Both the position numbers and the translations under genes were made by a program. The notes under the pieces were generated by a model. The model did no database searches. It was given only the letters and a program-made list of their open reading frames with translations, and was not told the origin of the DNA. Below are positions 11,060-22,827 of a DNA stretch of 56,641 nt, one piece after another. Each line of letters opens with the position of its first letter. The stretch's first letter is position 1. The stretch is from Silene noctiflora (taxonomy: Eukaryota > Streptophyta > Magnoliopsida > Caryophyllales > Caryophyllaceae): NCBI GenBank assembly GCA_009801015.1, contig VHZZ01000501.1, positions 68,085-124,725 of the forward strand, in the 5' to 3' direction.

Positions 11060-12253
11060 ATAGTTCATCCATTTCAATCACTAAGCAATAATGGAAACAA
11101 GTTATGTAATTATATTACAATTTTTTAGAGAGCAGAGAGGACTGTTACTCTGTTAATGAATAAAAAATGTTACAATCATAATATATTAAAACTATCATCT
11201 CTTTCATTGTTTAGGGATAACATTCTACTAACCCCTGGTTCCGTCACTAGACACATATCTAGTCAATTAGAATCACTATGGTAAGTGAAAGCTGGATACA
11301 CATGTGATCACATAGCTAATATATGCTCTTACTATCTTAGTCTGACTGAAGAACAAGGCTTTAGTCAAAAAGAATTTGTAATAACACCCTTCCAATGAAA
11401 GTCCCCACTATATGAATTCTTCAAAATCAATCAATCAAATCGAAAATATAGATAACTATAAGAGCTGTCTATTGAAAGCAATCAAATTTATGATCCACCC
11501 AACATGCTCTTTCAATGGAGCTCATTACAACAACTTATTTGGGAGAATAAATAAAGTTACCACATGTATATTCCTTTTGTTCTTGTTCTTTTGTACATCC
11601 AAAGTTTAGGTTTCAAGGGTAATCTCTTTAAGAACTTAAAGCGGCGTTGACTGATCGTCTATTTGCAGGATTATATTTTAACTCAAGGGAAATTGAACCC
11701 CTGACTTCAAAGTCGGGAGGTGGACTCTTTACTATCGGGGTCGTTAACTCTTGTTGTTACTTATTGTTATTGTTAATGTCCTTGCCTATGCCAATAAATG
11801 AGATAATGATAGGACCGCCATGGCGACTTAGTAATGAACACTTGTTCACATTTAACTAGGTAGATAATATTTAATATATCTGCGAGAAGGATGGCATAAG
11901 ATTACGAGTGATGATAACTTCTTTTTTCATAAAAGTACTAGCATATCTTTTACTTTTAAATAACAACACCGCCTTGTCATTTTCAACATGTTATTACATA
12001 ATCATGATGCTTTGAATATTGGTTTTAATGATTTCAAAAATACTCGGGATAAAATTTTGAATCGTATCGTATTCTCGTATAATAAAGAGGAAAGTATATC
12101 TTGTCAAATCCAAATTATAAGCTTGTAACCTATTTATGACATATAAATAGGTTAGCTTACATATCTTTTGGGGGTTCACAAGGACAACAACAAAGTTGAC
12201 AAAGTACCTTCCTTAACTAAGAGCAAAACAAGAACACACACTATATACAAAAG
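11060..12253. other. intergenic region upstream of ENT
   Basis: No gene is recognised. A short TE-like scrap near 11685-11720 (GAACCCCTGACTTC) resembles the tRNA-like part of plant SINEs, but no full element can be drawn. The last 100 bp before 12254 are A-rich and should contain the ENT leader. Confidence 0.5.
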
Positions 12254-14164
12254 ATGGTAGTCATGAAAAATACAGAGGAACAAACTATTGAGCAACAACA
12301 AGTAAAAGACACATACAGAATAGCTTACATACTCCATTTCTTCTTAGGAGCAGGAAATCTTCTCCCATGGAATGCCTTCATAACAGCAATCGACTATTTT
12401 GCCCATCTCTACCCAACAAAAAATGTCGAAAGAGTCTTTTCTGTCGCGTACATGACTTCTTCGTTGCTCATCCTGCTTGTCCTAGTAGTAAGACATGTAT
12501 CACCATCTGGGGGTCGAGTTCAAGCTCGAGCAAGTAGCCTTAGGCTTAGAATGAACATTGGGTTTTCAATGTTCATTTTGGCTATGATGGTAGCTCCAAT
12601 TATAGATTGGACTCATTGGAGGTCTACCATGCCGTATAAGAGCTTCCTACTGACTGGAGTTTCGGTCGTGGTGTGTGGTTTGGCTGACGGGTTGATCGGT
12701 GGAAGCTTGATTGGGTTTGCTGGTCAATTGCCTAAGGAGTATATGCAAGCTGTTTTTGCTGGAACAGCTTCCTCAGGTTATATTATGCTTCTCACTTTAC
12801 CTTTCTTCTATTTCATATTACATATTTACATGTATGTGTGCTTTCATGGATTAGAATTAGACTCCTCGCCGACATGAACCGAACTGAATAACTGAACTTG
12901 TACAAAACTATCGCAGAAAAAGAGCACCCTCAGATCATTTATGGAGTTGAAATGAACTGACCAGTATTCAAGTCATTCAACAATTACGACACCTCTGTTG
13001 TGTTGATTATAATTTGAAACCTGAAATGACCTGACCAAAACCGGCTCTATCGCATAATTCACTATCAAAAGATCCAGCTACTACTATTCTTGCATGAATC
13101 TGTCTCATTATATAACGGTCTTTCTAATGTGTGTTCTTACTTAAATATCGTAATTCACAAGATATTCTCATCAACGATGGTAAAAATGACTTTACACTTG
13201 GATTTCTCATGAGAATATTTTCGTTGGTCCGTGTTTCGATTTTGACCATCAATTTCTTCTTCAACTTTATGTCGATGTACAATGTAAAATAGATCATGCT
13301 GGTCACATTTGATTTATCAAAACAATTATTTTCATATTAACATGTTTTACAGATTGTAATTATGGTATACTATAACAAGATATCGAACAAAGTCGACATC
13401 ATTCCGTCGATTCCGATAAATTATCTAATTTCAGTTGCTTGTGATTTTCAGGGGTTCTAGTATCAATACTAAGGGTGATAACAAAGGCATCCCTTCCAGA
13501 AAACCAACAAGGTCTCAAAACAAGCACTCATTTCTACTTCATAGTTAGTGCTATAATCCTACTAATATGCATGATCTGCAGCAACCTGTTATTCACACTA
13601 CCTCTAATCCAAAACCACTACAATCAACTAAACAATCAAACCAACTTCCCATCAACAATCAAACCCAAATTCCGTAACACTGCTCGGAAAATCCTCGGTC
13701 CAACATTTGGAATCCTGTCAATTTACGTCGTAACCCTATCAATCTTCCCAGGATTCATCTCAGACGACAATAGAAAATCCCGGGTGCTAGGTGATTGGTA
13801 CCCTATTTTGCTCATAGTAGTCTACAATTTCTCCGACCTTGCGGGGAAATCGTTGACGGCCCTTTTTATACCAAGCAATAACAACATAGGGAAGGTGATT
13901 TGGGCTTGTTTTGGAAGAGTTCTGTTCTACCCTGCATTTAGAGTATGCCTTCATGGACCAAGGTGGCTTGAAACTGATTCTTCGATCGTGTTTTTGACAT
14001 TTATGCTTGGTCTAAGCAACGGGTACCTAACAAGTGCGCTTATGATACTAGCGCCTAAATCAGTGACTGTGGTGGAGGCTGAGACCGTTGCAGTTGTCAT
14101 GGCGGTGGCCCTTGGGTTGGGATTGGTTGGAGGTTCTGTTCTCGGGTGGCTCTGGGTCATATAG
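12254..14164 (+). CDS. ENT8: equilibrative nucleoside transporter (ENT), two exons
   Basis: The exons are 12254-12776 and 13452-14164, joined CCTCAG/GTTATA to TTTTCAG/GGGTTC in phase 1. The spliced frame is 411 codons, within the normal 390-450 range of plant ENTs. TM1 has the signature GAGNLLPWNAFITAIDYF (about residues 32-49). Further segments include SLLILLVLVV, FSMFILAMMVAPII, GLADGLIGGSLIGF, IVSAIILLICMICSNLLF, ILSIYVVTLSIFPGF, WYPILLIVVYNFSDLAG and VFLTFMLGLSNGYLTSALM, consistent with 11 membrane spans. The last 25 residues are hydrophobic. ENTs move nucleosides across the plasma membrane or tonoplast, often with protons in plants. Length and short N-terminus resemble the ENT8/ENT1 branch; the paralogue number is only a guess. 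The 675-bp intron has some AACTGAACT-type repeat near 12870. Confidence 0.9.
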
Positions 14165-15391
14165 ATCTATGATCTACGTTTAATCGCAAAAACTTATATA
14201 AGAGAGTTATGTGTGAGAAACTGAGACCAAACTAATGATCCCATAATTATATGAAATACACAACTACACAAGGGTTCAAGACGTAGATCTCGAATATAAA
14301 CAGTCTCCTTCGAGATTAGCTGACCCTTGAAGGCCTTGATAGGATTAGAGCTCCAAATTTGTTCCATCAATGTGTAATACTCTGTATCGATTAACTTTTG
14401 TCTGATTGTATTTTAAGTTCAGATGTAGACATAATTATTTTAGCTATATAAGCAAATCATAATATCAGTTTTAGGTGAGGCCGTTTTACGAAGTATATCG
14501 TTATCCTTAGTCCCTGAATCATCCACAAAATAAGATTGAAGTTTATAATATGAATTTGTCCCCTTTAAACATGGACTCAACGGTTGGATTCAGCTTGTGA
14601 TTCCTTTTGCGATTGCTCCCCTGTAAACAAGAAGGATTTAATTACGATGTAGGCTTGTAATGCCTTCTGCAATTGCGCCCCTGTAAACAAAAAGGATTTG
14701 ATTATGATGAATTTCGGTTTCAATATCATACAATCCGGAGTGCAGGGTTTAGATTAGACTGATACATTGAGCCTTTCCTCTCTTGCTAACAACCCAATAT
14801 ATGATTCATGTTATTTAGATTCCGAGCACTAACAGATCAACAAAATGACCTCTAGGCTCCAGGACTCTAGGAGTATGATGCACTACTACTTTCATATTAG
14901 GGTGATAGGCTTGATAGCTTAACCAGATGCGCTAACCACAACTGAATTGATCCAACCCTAACCCAAACCGAATCCACGAAGTACAACACAAACTCAATCC
15001 AAATCCAAATCCAAATTAACCCGAGAAACCCAAAATGTCATTGACCACTTTGAGTGCAGTAAAATGAGTTAACAACAGCTTTCAGAAATCAGCACCTAAC
15101 ACCAAACCCACATCCAAGAACATGAAAATACAAATGCAAAAAAAAAGAGAGATTCTATTTTTTTTATTACTCCGTCTCATACACTAAACCCACATTAAGT
15201 ATGTGTTTCAGCTCTTACATTCTCATGGTTAGCAAATACAGAAGGTAAAACAACGAAACTCGGTTAATTGTGAGTACTTTTTGGTTAGTGAAAAGGGTTA
15301 TATAACATAGGAATATTTAGGCTAAAGAGCTATCTGAGTAATTTAGTACTTCACTGCGCATACACAAAAAGATGAAGGCTTTGAAGCTGAC
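14165..15391. other. intergenic between ENT and the TPR gene (convergent)
   Basis: No gene is seen. It holds the 3' flanks of two converging genes and a 60-bp tandem repeat (14593-14712). Confidence 0.6.
14593..14712. repeat. 60-bp tandem duplication downstream of ENT
   Basis: Copies start at 14593 and 14653 with GCTTGTGATTCC and GCTTGTAATGCC. Each contains GCNCCCCTGTAAACAANAAG. They differ by about 15 percent. Confidence 0.8.
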
Positions 15392-17262
15392 TTAAGAAGC
15401 GGCTGCTATAGGAGACGGTAGAGGAGCAACACCGTGGAAAAACAGAGGTGGTACAGGACTGCTGGATGCTTTCATATCACCTTCTTCATCCTCATCCTCG
15501 TCCTCGGCATCCCACAGAAAGTGAGCATACGAGCCCAGAACATAACTGCACAATCAAAAGGATATGGCATTTGCATTAGCTCGTTAATGTTTCAACATGT
15601 TATACATGACCAAAAAAATTGGAGAACGCTATTATGATCAGTCATAACTAGACTTTGCAAACAGGTCCTTGAGGTCGAGTGGTCAAAGTGTTGGGTAATT
15701 CATTTCTGAGTCAAGTAATTTCAGCCTTTCAGGCTATGTTTATCAAAGTGAGCAACAATTGCATTACATATTCTCATATCAATACAATGTGACTGTGAGA
15801 TCTACCCACTTCAACTAAAATCCTCATTCATATGCGCATTAACCTACTAAAGACTCAAATGAAGAAATAATTACCCCAGATATGGGCCAATCTCGAACAC
15901 TCGTGATAACTGTATCATAAGACTGTATCATATGAGAATTTGCAATGTCTCGTTGAGGTTCTTTATAAAGTAGGGAAATTTACATGTAATTTCAAATGAG
16001 TCTTATCAAGTCGAGTCATTTCTACTTAGTTCATTTGGAAGTTGGAACAGGTTCATATCAGGTTTAGCAAAAATCGGCTAAGGATCAAGTCAGGTTATTA
16101 TCCAATCTAATTCGCATCTAAGGTCGGTTAATTTTACCATGTCTAGCTCATAACTAAGGAAACACTAACTTCAAAAACTGTACAAGTGACACAGGTAAAA
16201 AATCTCACCAGTCATCAGGGGCAGCTTTGACAGCCTGATCAAAGTAACTCTCAGCCCTTGAAGAATCTCTCTGAGTTTGCCAAATCAAATCCGCGTAAAG
16301 GGCCAATACATTCGGGTCACCCGGGTTCGCAAGTATAGCTCTCCCACAATACTCTTCTGCTTTCACATAATCGCCTCGAACCTAAATAGTAATCACAAAT
16401 TCAGATATGAGAACCATAATAATAGCGAGCTCCGGATTCAAACCAAATTTAGAAATAACAACTTCAACCAGTAAAAAGAAATATCAAACATTGTAGAATT
16501 CTTAACCTACCAATGAACATCTAAATTCATGTTCTTTTGAACTTAATTGCATATCAGTTCTGATCCTATAAGTTAACGTCTAAAACCGTGTTCTTTTGAA
16601 CTTAATTTCAGATCAGTTCCGATCTTATAAGTTAAGTCGAGTTCAGTTCACTTCCGTTAGTCAGTTCAGTCAACTCCTATAAATTATAAACCCGGAGAGC
16701 GTAACATAAAATTAAACAAAACAAAAAGATAAAATTTTAACAGAAAATAAATTACCACTTTCAAAAATTTGGCATAATTACCCAAAAGCAAAGAATTCCC
16801 AGGATTAGCCTCAATCATTTTCACATAATACACATCCCTCTCATCGATATCGTCACCGTTACCGTTACAACCACCATTTCCAAACACACCACCACCACCG
16901 TCCGATCCACCACCCCACCCGCAATCTCCACCGTCGGATGATCCAAACCCTTCTTCTTCTTCCTCATTCTCCTCGACGAAGACTCTTTCTCTTAACCCTA
17001 CGCCTAACCCAATGTTCGTCAACATTCTCGAACACGACCCGGAATTGGGACTATACCCGAATGAGGAATGGCGGCGGAGGTCCGAATCGGATGCAACCCG
17101 GATCATTCTAGTTGCAGTAGTGCAGCCATTAATGGCGTTACTAAAGGAAAACGACGTCGTAGTGAGAGTGATTGATTTGGGTTGGTCTGATGATGGTGAT
17201 GATGAGGAGTTAGTGGGTGTCCATGAATTTAGCAGAGGGGTTGATGCGCTTCTTAGTAGCAT
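15392..17262 (-). CDS. TPR-like superfamily protein, three exons
   Basis: Exons on the minus strand are 17262-16756, 16381-16209 and 15545-15392, with GT donors and AG acceptors at every junction. The spliced frame is 277 codons. Residues 1-90 are Ser/Thr-rich with [14 protein letters not shown] at the start, an acidic EENEEEEEG tract lies near 97-105, and a Gly/Asp-rich linker covers 108-138. The C-terminal half carries tetratricopeptide-like helices: [60 protein letters not shown], then the family hallmark [17 protein letters not shown]. Plants have a family of such proteins, often stress- or wound-responsive; their biochemical function is not established, and TPRs usually bind other proteins. 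Splice phases are 0 and 2, and the second junction rebuilds the Cys of DDCYV. Confidence 0.9.
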
Positions 17263-17430
17263 TTTTCTAGAAATAAATTAGTAGTATTTGAAATTAGGTT
17301 AGTGAAGCTAGTAACAATGGCGGAAAGGGGAGAAGGAAGATGTTTTTTCCCCCCGCTTTTTTGGGGTTTTAGGTTGGAAATGGAGGAGAGAGAGGTCTTA
17401 TTTATATGAGTGAGCTTGTGACTTGTGACT

Positions 17431-17729
17431 AGCCAACAGCACGGGTCGACCCGCCGCGGCCCGTTATTTTAAACATGTTTTGCCTGGCCCGGTGACCCGC
17501 TTCTGGCCCGCCTTTGGCCCGTGTCATAAATTTGCAGCCTGGCCCGTCATTGGCCCGTCATTTTAGAAAAAAAGTGTGATATCTCCCACAGCCCGACCTA
17601 AAATAGAACACGGGCCTGGTCATATCTCCCACAGCCCGGCCCGCCTCCCTCACGAGCCTGGTCAGGGCCTGACCAGAAGAGCCCGGCCCGTCTCCTGGCC
17701 AGCCCGAATCCGGCCGAGAACACCTCTAC
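17431..17729. mobile_element. GC-rich element with GGCCCG/CGGGCC motifs (hAT-like?)
   Basis: About 300 bp with many GGCCCG or CCCGGCC strings in otherwise AT-rich DNA. The right end, GAACACCTCTA, resembles hAT ends, and the possible flanking 8-mers CTTGTGAC and CTTGTGAG differ at one base. No transposase. Confidence 0.45.
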
Positions 17730-18373
17730 TTGTGAGTCATAGTGTGATATGTGAAATGATCGGATCGGGGTCGGTCTTTTATCAATTCGTCGCCTTAAAA
17801 TCAACTTTAGGTTTTAAGTTATGTTTTTTTGAACTTAATTTCAGTTCAGTATAATTCAGATTAGTCATGTTCAGTTTAATTCAATTCAATAAAACATAAC
17901 AAAAATTATTGGGGAACGTTGTAATAGGTAAAATTGCAGAAAACGGAGGTTTGATTCGGAAAATAAATAAATTATAAAAGACAAAATGGGAGGTTAGAAG
18001 TGCTTATAAAAAAATACTCAAGTAATTTTCAACTTTTATTTGGACATATAATTGAATTATTGCATAAAACCTGAATTTAAAATTCTTGTAAAAACAAAAA
18101 ATGTCCTTTTAGTTTCATTTTAGTGATAATCAAAGACGAGATATTTTTATGTGTTGTATTCAAAATGACCATGTTTTTGGCCGTCACAACTTTGAAATGA
18201 CAATTTATTATGGTTGTGATTCTGATTTAGAATTTCTAAATTATCATCGCAATAATACTACTCCTAAATCACATGATCCTCATTGCGTTCTACCTTCCCA
18301 CCTCTCATTTGTGCATTACATGCCACCTCACCTCTCTCAGTCGCATTCCATGACATTGACGTAAGATTTCAAA
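17730..18373. other. intergenic, no gene seen
   Basis: It includes a TTGAACTTAATTTCAGTTCAG-type dispersed repeat at about 17830-17890; the rest is AT-rich single-copy-looking DNA. Confidence 0.5.
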
Positions 18374-19151
18374 AGGGGTGTTAATGAGACGAGATAATTC
18401 GCACGCAATATGAGGTCGGCTCTGTCAAAGCTAGGTCAGAGCTCAGCTCTTGCGAACTTGGCTCGAGCTCGAACTCGGCTCGATAATATAACGAGTCAAG
18501 CCGAGCAAACATTGACTTGGCTCAAACAGCTCGCAAGCAACTCGAACTTGTGTGATAAAATAGTACTTTGCTCCTATTTTATAAAAATAGTTATCAGGGT
18601 TCTATCTTTCTATAACCATATCAAATATTTTCATTGAATTGGTCAATATTTTTATACTACCTCCATTCCAATGAATTCTATACATTTGCTTTTCGGACAT
18701 TATTTATGTGTGAAGAGAATCTCCGATACAGTATCTAATATATAATATAAAAGATAGTCATGTGAGATCTTGTTGAAATTGTCTTACCGAGTAGATTATG
18801 AATATCAAATTTTTATAATTTTTAGTAATATGTAACTACAGATATAAACAAAAGAAAATGAGCATTGATATACGTGTATAAAGCAAATGTATAGAATTCA
18901 TTGGAATTGAGGAAGTATGTAATATCCGAATCCCATCATTTAAACTATCGAACAAAAAAAACGATAACTTAACAATTATATCTAGGCTCGAGTGGAGCTC
19001 GAACTTGGCTCGAGTTCGAGTAAAAACTCGCGAGATGGGTAACGAGCTCAAGTTTTCCAAGCTCGTGTAGGCTCGAGCTCGAGATTTGTTTCATATAAGC
19101 ACAAGCCGAGCAAGGTTAAATTTGTGCTGGGCTCGGCTCGTTATCACCCAT
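18374..19151. mobile_element. hAT-like non-autonomous element rich in CTCGAG/GCTCG motifs
   Basis: The left end is AGGGGTGTTAATGAGACGAG. The right end read in reverse is GGGTGATAACGAGCCGAG, so the ends are imperfect inverted repeats. Both subterminal zones (18410-18545 and 18985-19140) are packed with GCTCGAGCTCGAAC-like text and the centre is plain AT-rich DNA. A separate MITE (18658-18917) sits inside. No transposase and no clear target duplication. Confidence 0.6.
18658..18917. mobile_element. MITE nested in the CTCGAG element
   Basis: The inverted ends TACCTCCATTCCAATGAATT and CTATACATTTGCTTT on the left match AAAGCAAATGTATAG and AATTCATTGGAATTGAGG on the right, over about 35 bp. Confidence 0.85.
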
Positions 19152-19863
19152 GTTGGACCCAGTCGTCGGGTCCGGTCGGGTCCAATAAGCTCAATACTTG
19201 TATTTTAATTAGACGGACAAGATGTAACCATATGCCATCTTAGTATCCTATCCAACGGCCCTCGTGTTATTTGATCATGTGATACATTCACTAGCTTACA
19301 AGTTACTGTATAACACATACAAAAAAGAGAAAAATCAATCTTTCAACTTTTCTAGTTTAATGTTGACGTCCCCATGGAAGATACAAAAAATTCTCCAATT
19401 AAATTTGATAATTTCCAAACTATTTACTTTTTGCAATTAATGTGCATCATATCATTTTGGTTCTACTTGTATCAAATTATGTACTCCGTGTGAGTTTTGG
19501 TACAGGACATAAAAGTCTTTTTTTCTTTGGACAATGAAAGTTTTTTATTTGTTGCTAATTTGTCGTGAATCTTTCCATATTCAGTTATTAAAAATATAGA
19601 GTATTGTTGTATTAAAGCATTTGGATTCGACTTCCAGCAATAAAATTAGGGTAACCATGTTAACACGGGGAATTCAACGGGATTTGTATGCATCTCACAA
19701 ACATACCCTTAATAAATTAGTCCCCCAATGTCAAATTTGCGTACCTGTTAGATGTATGTGTGAGATTAGGCAAATTCTTTATTCTTGCCTCCGAGGGATC
19801 AAACCTATGAAGTGACTAATTACTCTTTTTAAAAAAAAAAACAATTACACTTGTGGTTATTTA

Positions 19864-20393
19864 TAGGGGTGAGCAAAAATATACAGTTTTATAATACGAA
19901 TACGATACGATATACGGACTATGGTATGAGTTATACGGATTTCGGTATATACGATATGAAAATCCGTATATACGATACAGTTTTATAAAACCGTATCGTA
20001 TCCGGGTCGGGAAAAAATGAAACCATATATACGGTTTATGATATGGTTTGAAGTTTTTGTATAAAAAAAAGTAAAAAAATGCAAAGTTCCTCTTTCAACT
20101 CTCACTCTTCTAATGTTTTTTATGATTTTTTTTAGTAACTTATCTCAATAAACAATAAACAATAATTAGCCCTTCACCAGAGGCGGTCATGTTATAGATA
20201 ATTATTAACTCTTGAATAATTACAATGTTTAATTGGGCATTTGTTACAAAACCGTATCCGTATACACGAATTCCGTATACACGATTTTTCTGGGTACCCG
20301 AAAACCGTATATACGGTTAAACCGTATCGGATCCGTATAGTGATTTTTGCGATTTTTAAAACCGTATCGGGTATACGGTTTTGCTCACCCCTA
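19864..20393. mobile_element. complete non-autonomous hAT transposon, 530 bp
   Basis: The terminal inverted repeats are perfect: TAGGGGTGAGCAAAA and TTTTGCTCACCCCTA. The 8-bp sequence GTTATTTA directly flanks both sides (19856-19863 and 20394-20401), the target-duplication size of hAT transposons. The first 180 and last 150 bp are dense in CCGTAT/ATACGG motifs; the middle is AT-rich without coding capacity. Confidence 0.93.
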
Positions 20394-20445
20394 GTTATTT
20401 ATGTGTTAGATTAGATCAAGTCTGACCATGTTATTATGATAAAAT

Positions 20446-20632
20446 ACTCCTTTTATCTTCTTTTTATTGTCTTACTTTCCTTTATGAGAAGGATATAACA
20501 ATTTTAATAGGGTGAATGGTAGGTAAAAATTAGGTGTATTAGTGGTAATTTACTAATTTATATACTAAATTAATTAAGGGAACAATAAAAATGTAAATTT
20601 TGGAGAAACAAGAAAATGGGGATGGAGGGAGT
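20446..20632. mobile_element. degenerate MITE
   Basis: The left end TACTCCTTTTATCTTC and the right end GGGGATGGAGGGAGTA are weak inverted repeats of the CTCCCTCC type. Confidence 0.45.
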
Positions 20633-20665
20633 AACATTTTATCAATATTTTCTGATAAAATGTTA
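20632..20665. repeat. perfect 13-bp hairpin
   Basis: TAACATTTTATCA, an 8-base loop, then TGATAAAATGTTA. It directly abuts the right end of the preceding MITE-like sequence. Confidence 0.8.
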
Positions 20666-22827
20666 CCATCACTTTTTTAACATCATTAAGTGGTTATTTT
20701 GTACTAAAAATTTTGACATTTTCTGGTCTTAAAATAAGACCGTCTTAAGAGAGACATACTCATTAATTTAATACGTCTCACAAGTCACAAATCACAATCT
20801 ACTTTTATTTTCACTGTTAGTTTAATCAGTTGTACGAGCTATCTTAACCTTAAACAAAAACTTGTGATTTATTTATAGTTCGGTTCGCTTATTGGGATTA
20901 TATTATCCACTCTAGATCGAGTCGACTTACATATGTAATCAGCTAGGAGTATAACATTAGATTTTAAAAAATGACTATATTTTAGCTATTAACACTTGCA
21001 AAAACTGGTCGGAGGGTCGGTTTCGAGTCAACTTATACGGGTCCCTAGTCGGATTAGGGTCAAAATAGGAGTCCAATTTTTTTATAACGTCTTTTATACC
21101 ATTTTAACGCGAAAAGCATACTTTTTAAAAATAATAATATTATATTCATATCTATCGAACTTAAAGCAAGGCATTTATAAAAAAATAAAAAATAATAATA
21201 ACTTTTATTATTATTATTATTAATGTTACAGTGTATATAAAATCGATTTTTAAATACAATATAAAAATATTATATATATTGTTTACATATAAAATAAAGA
21301 TATTAATATTTTAATAATATTCTTGATTTTTCTTTGACTCAATGTCAAACAAGTCGGGTCGGGTTTTGACCCTAAAAAAACAAGTTATTTCGGTTTCGGA
21401 TCAATCAAGTCACGAGTCAAGATTAAATGATAATATAAAAGTTTTACCATGTTTGGTTGTAAAAATGTTTACAATGACTAATCTATTAACTTTATTCTAA
21501 CAAATATTTATTTTGTTTGATCCTAGAGTTGAGGTTTATTTTTTTTTTTAAATAAATATGTATATCAATTTTTTGTACCCATTTATTTAAATTAACTCTT
21601 TCAAAAAAGATTAAAAAGATTAAATTTAGGAAAGAGGAGTTAAAAGGGCAACTTGGCCAAATTAGAACTTGTGTCACTTTTACTTTTACCCAATAAGTGT
21701 CCATTATTAGTCTATGCGTTGTCCCTTTAAGGGTATGTTAGTCACATGCATACAAATCCCGTGTCCCAGTTGAATTTCCCCGTGTTAACATGGCTACCCT
21801 AAAATTATCTTAAAGAAAATTGGTGTTTATTAGAAATTAGCTAAGGTTGTGACTTGTGATTTAGTACAAATTCACATATAATCTATTTTATGCAGTAACC
21901 GGTTTTTTTTATACTGTAATAGTGATTATTTATCTTCTGTAAAATATACTGTTAGCCTTTAACTTAAAGTATATTTTTCAATTTAAAAATGGTTAAAAAA
22001 AAATTAGAAACTATTTTCACCCGTATTTTGACCTCACCAATACATGGCTCGACCCATATCCTGACCCGAACCCTATCACCCACCCGAGACATGACCTTCT
22101 TGACAGGTCTAAGCTTGAACATGATATCCTTGATCGACCCTTGCTTGCTCTTGAAGTACCAAAAAGAGATTATGCCCATTTCCGTGGGCCTATTAGTACC
22201 AGGTATTGGGAGGTGTGCACTTAGCCACTTACAACCACACTTCAAGTCCCAAGGGGGATTCGTGTGAGGGGGCGTGTTAAGAGTATAAAACCGATCTTGG
22301 AACTCCAACCATCACACAAATGCTCGTTGGATTTTATACTCTTAACATTACCAATGGCAACATGCCGACATTTTTGCAACACAATGTTAGTCACTGAGCT
22401 ATGATTGGGATCACTAAGCAGCTAAGCTATGTCACTTAAATCCAAGACGGGTCTTAATAATGAAAAAAGTTAAAAGCCTAGACATATTTGCAAAATAAAC
22501 AAATAACACAGCAAAATTTGCTCAATCAAAATAATCATAGACAGGAGTATGAGCTTCGCACCATTGCTAGCAACAAATCAAGAAAATTGGCTCAATGTAA
22601 AGGTAGTATACATTCGGCTTAACAACAAAAAATACAAGTGTGTACTAAACTCGGCCTAACCTTCTCATTTCTCGGCATTATATCAGGAGCAAGCGGAAAT
22701 GACAAAACCGAGAAATAAAACAGATGGATCTTTTTCTCCGGGAACAGACAAACTCAGTACATTCATGTACGTAGCTGATGGTCAAATATTTCAAACCAGC
22801 GGCCTCTCAGGTGATACAGCTAATGAC
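20666..22827. other. repeat-rich intergenic DNA
   Basis: No gene is supported. Positions 21000-21420 have GGGTC/GTCGG motifs at both ends around an AT-rich core, like the other motif-rich elements here. Positions 21964-22308 are open in two frames but match nothing I know and are not conserved-looking. The 3' untranslated part of the next gene should lie just left of 22828. Confidence 0.5.

Noticed and set aside
12777..12877. ENT reading frame continuing past exon 1 to a stop at 12877
   Set aside because: The continuation leaves the conserved ENT sequence; splicing at 12776 to 13452 restores GTASSGVLVSILRV and the remaining membrane spans.
21964..22308. 114-codon minus-strand and 92-codon plus-strand overlapping frames
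   Set aside because: Neither shows a known domain; both strands open over the same span suggests composition, not coding. A unique gene fragment cannot be excluded.
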